The translations under genes were made by a program, and so were the position numbers. Source: Solea solea (taxonomy: Eukaryota; Chordata; Actinopteri; Pleuronectiformes; Soleidae). From it: 64,000 bases of DNA. Positions 62,145-64,000 of this stretch are shown piece by piece. The stretch spans positions 20,723,525-20,787,524 of the forward strand of contig NC_081153.1 in assembly GCF_958295425.1 (NCBI RefSeq), in the 5' to 3' direction. Under the pieces are notes generated by a model. That model was not told the DNA's origin. It did not search any database and saw only the letters and a list, made by a program, of their open reading frames with translations. The stretch's first letter is position 1; every line of letters begins with the position of its first letter.

Positions 62145-63027
62145 GTAAGTAGCCGGGTTTTTTTTTTTTACGCCTCCTCCTCCTCCCCCGTTCACCCCCT
62201 CACTCTCCATCGTCTCGGCACCGCCAGGCGGATCGGCGTTGTGCCGGTGCCAGGCCAGCTCACACAACGAGGTGTGCCGCAAGTGTGTGAAAGACAGGAT
62301 AGAGACGGAAGCAGATTTGACCGTATCTGAGATTATGTGTGAAGATTGGAGATTTTACCAGTAAGCTGTGAAATGCCTCTTCTTTTGTGCAACTTGATAT
62401 GGCTCAGGGTTTCATAACTCTGTGTCCGTGTGTGTTTTACACCCTGTACTTCTTAGTTGTGAACCTTATACTTCTTTAACCGTTTATCTGGCTCATATAT
62501 TCTCAGTGTGGCGGAGTTACTTGACATTATTTATAGAGTTTAAACCAACGGAGAGCTGCCCCGCACGACCTCAACAACCTTTCTCCTCCATAGTTGGCAA
62601 AAGGCCACTGACGACAGAGAAGGTTTTGGGTTGCACATATATTTGCCTCACTTTGGAGCGAGAGGTCATTGCTGCACAGTAACCTTTCTGGAGTTATACA
62701 TATGCAGTTTTCTACATTTGCCTCAGGCTCGTTCAAGTGTCAAGTAGATTATGACCTAGTGCTGATTATGAACAATATTAACGCTACATCATCATGAACT
62801 GCTTCACCTCATCATGGCATTACTGTATCTGCCAAATGAAGTATTTATCACATAGGTTAAGTACATGTTAAGTTAAGTAAATAGCACCCATTAGTAATGT
62901 GAATAATGTACTTAAGACTTTAAGATTTTGTACCACAAACATAGCGACATCCTTCCATCCTTTCAGGAGTAGTTTTCTGACTCGCTATGGAACACGAGGG
63001 ATGAGCGGAGGAATCCTCTGATTGCTA

Positions 63028-63082
63028 AAATGTGCAGTCTCACCACTAGATGTCACTAACTCTTACACACTGGTCCTTTAAT
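63028..63082. repeat. Repeat terminus, inverted relative to 25103
   Basis: CACTAGATGTCACTAACTCT followed by TACACACTGGTCCTTTAA matches, inverted, the start of the fragment at 25103. Confidence 0.45.
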
Positions 63083-63424
63083 GTTTTGTTTGTTTCACGT
63101 GATTCTTATATTCTACTGTTCACATTTGTCCAGATAACAGCTGACCACTGCATGCTCTGCTGTGTCCTATCATAATTTGAGCTTTATTTACCTTGGAAAA
63201 CAGCAGGTGACTGAACATTTCTAATGTTTGATTTTTTTTAACAAAAGCTCAAAATACAACAAGTTCAGTGCAATTGCTTACAAAAAATTGCCTAACCTGG
63301 CATCCATGTAGGAAGATAATGGAAGGCATTTGAAAGCTCCCCAGCAGCGACTGAATTGGCCCCAAAAACATGATTGTTTTGTCAGTGACTGTGGTTCTGG
63401 TTTATTACTAACATCACTTTTATA

Positions 63425-63450
63425 ACAACAACAACAACAACAACAACAAA
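63425..63450. repeat. CAA trinucleotide array
   Basis: About eight CAA units in the last intron. Confidence 0.9.
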
Positions 63451-63758
63451 GTGCACTGTAAACCAGAAATACAAGGTGTTGTTTCTTTCATAAACTTAAT
63501 TCTAGACATACTTCTGTCTAATAACTGTGGATCAAGTGAGGATTTTAATAATGAGAGATTGTGGATTCATAAAAAAGCTCTAACCAAACACCTACATTAA
63601 TTCAGCCTTTAAGGTGATTGACTTATTTGCTCCTGTTTCTGTCCACACTGTATTATAATTGAATATGCTGTACGTGCAATGCATGAGGGAGCGATGAATA
63701 TTGTAGGTACAGTGTATTTATGGTTACAGTATATGCATATGTGTGTGTATATATACAG

Positions 63759-63789
<31 letters not shown>

Positions 63790-63980
63790 GTTTACTGTAT
63801 ATTCAGTCCTCCACTAAAGCGATTTGAGAAATGCTCATTATAGCATCGCTAAAACAACACATCTAGTGGTGACTTTACTAAGACTTTACTACAGTACTAC
63901 TGTATAAAGATTAAAATCATTTGTATGCGTGACCGTGAGTATTTTTGGTGTATAATTGTGTGTATCATCATCATCAACAG

Positions 63981-64000
63981 TGGCTCTGGCGTCCAGCGAG
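63981..64000 (+). CDS. epha10: epha10-like exon start: juxtamembrane segment before the TM helix (partial)
   Basis: Only 20 bases of this exon lie in the window, after an AG at 63979-63980. Joined in phase 1 to the C that ends the previous exon, they read LALASSE. This fits the short linker between FN3 domain 2 and the transmembrane helix, where several EphA proteins have an SSE-type motif. The acceptor is preceded by a TCATCATCATCAACAG stretch with a poor pyrimidine tract, so the site is weaker than the others. The call depends on phase agreement and position. The transmembrane, kinase and SAM exons would lie beyond the edge. Confidence 0.6.

Larger units (their letters stand above)
62145..63980 (+). 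other. Intron between second FN3 domain and juxtamembrane exon
   Basis: This is an 1836-bp phase-1 intron beginning GTAAGT. It contains a T run and CTC-rich stretch directly after the donor, a MITE terminus near 63.05 kb, a CAA array (63425-63450) and a TA-rich array (about 63720-63800). Nothing else is recognisable. Confidence 0.7.

Noticed and set aside
61735..62330. Other-frame open readings over the Ser-rich exon (Leu- or Pro-rich)
   Set aside because: They are shadows of the TCN-rich coding tract. Only the Ser frame joins in phase with the neighbouring exons.

Overview
The window looks like a piece of a teleost fish chromosome, probably a percomorph. It is AT-rich and spliced, with five short exons flanked by GT/AG sites and spread over kilobases of intron. 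The introns are crowded with CA/TG, TA, GATA and trinucleotide microsatellites, non-LTR retrotransposon pieces, tRNA-headed SINEs and short hAT-like MITEs. Nothing bacterial or viral is visible: no operons, no CRISPR array and no rRNA gene.

Only one host gene can be supported, on the + strand: an Eph-family receptor that I call epha10-like. Its exons are 32129-32284 (cysteine-rich/EGF-like module), 38939-39268 (first fibronectin type III domain), 57070-57194 and 61841-62144 (second FN3 domain), and 63981 onward (start of the juxtamembrane exon, cut by the window edge). The phases join without a break (1, then 0 between the two FN3-2 exons, then 1), and the 156- and 125-bp exons match the usual Eph pattern. 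The exons for the signal peptide and ephrin-binding domain are not recognisable in the first 32 kb and probably lie upstream. The transmembrane, kinase and SAM exons lie downstream.

The most notable feature of the gene is a serine-rich run of 42 residues (36 Ser) inserted in a surface loop of FN3 domain 2. It makes that exon 304 bp, where the Eph norm is about 163 bp. An antisense, frameshifted LINE ends only about 115 bp upstream of the same exon.

Region by region: 1-32128 is intron. It holds a hAT-type MITE with a perfect 8-bp target duplication (4527-4874), a palindromic 0.6-kb element (12005-12611), an RTE-like remnant next to a 5'-truncated LINE with an open 628-codon reverse-transcriptase frame (14065-16738), a LINE nested in a SINE (17176-17780), and several small repeats. 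Intron 32285-38938 has pyrimidine-rich tracts, two SINEs and a diverged 180-191-bp tandem repeat. Intron 39269-57069 carries a GATA array and further MITEs. Intron 57195-61840 contains the antisense LINE. Intron 62145-63980 is short and mostly plain.

I do not see a previously undescribed multi-gene system here. The items most worth following up are the Ser-rich loop, the LINE beside the exon, the palindromic element, and several stretches that look like conserved noncoding regulatory sequence.
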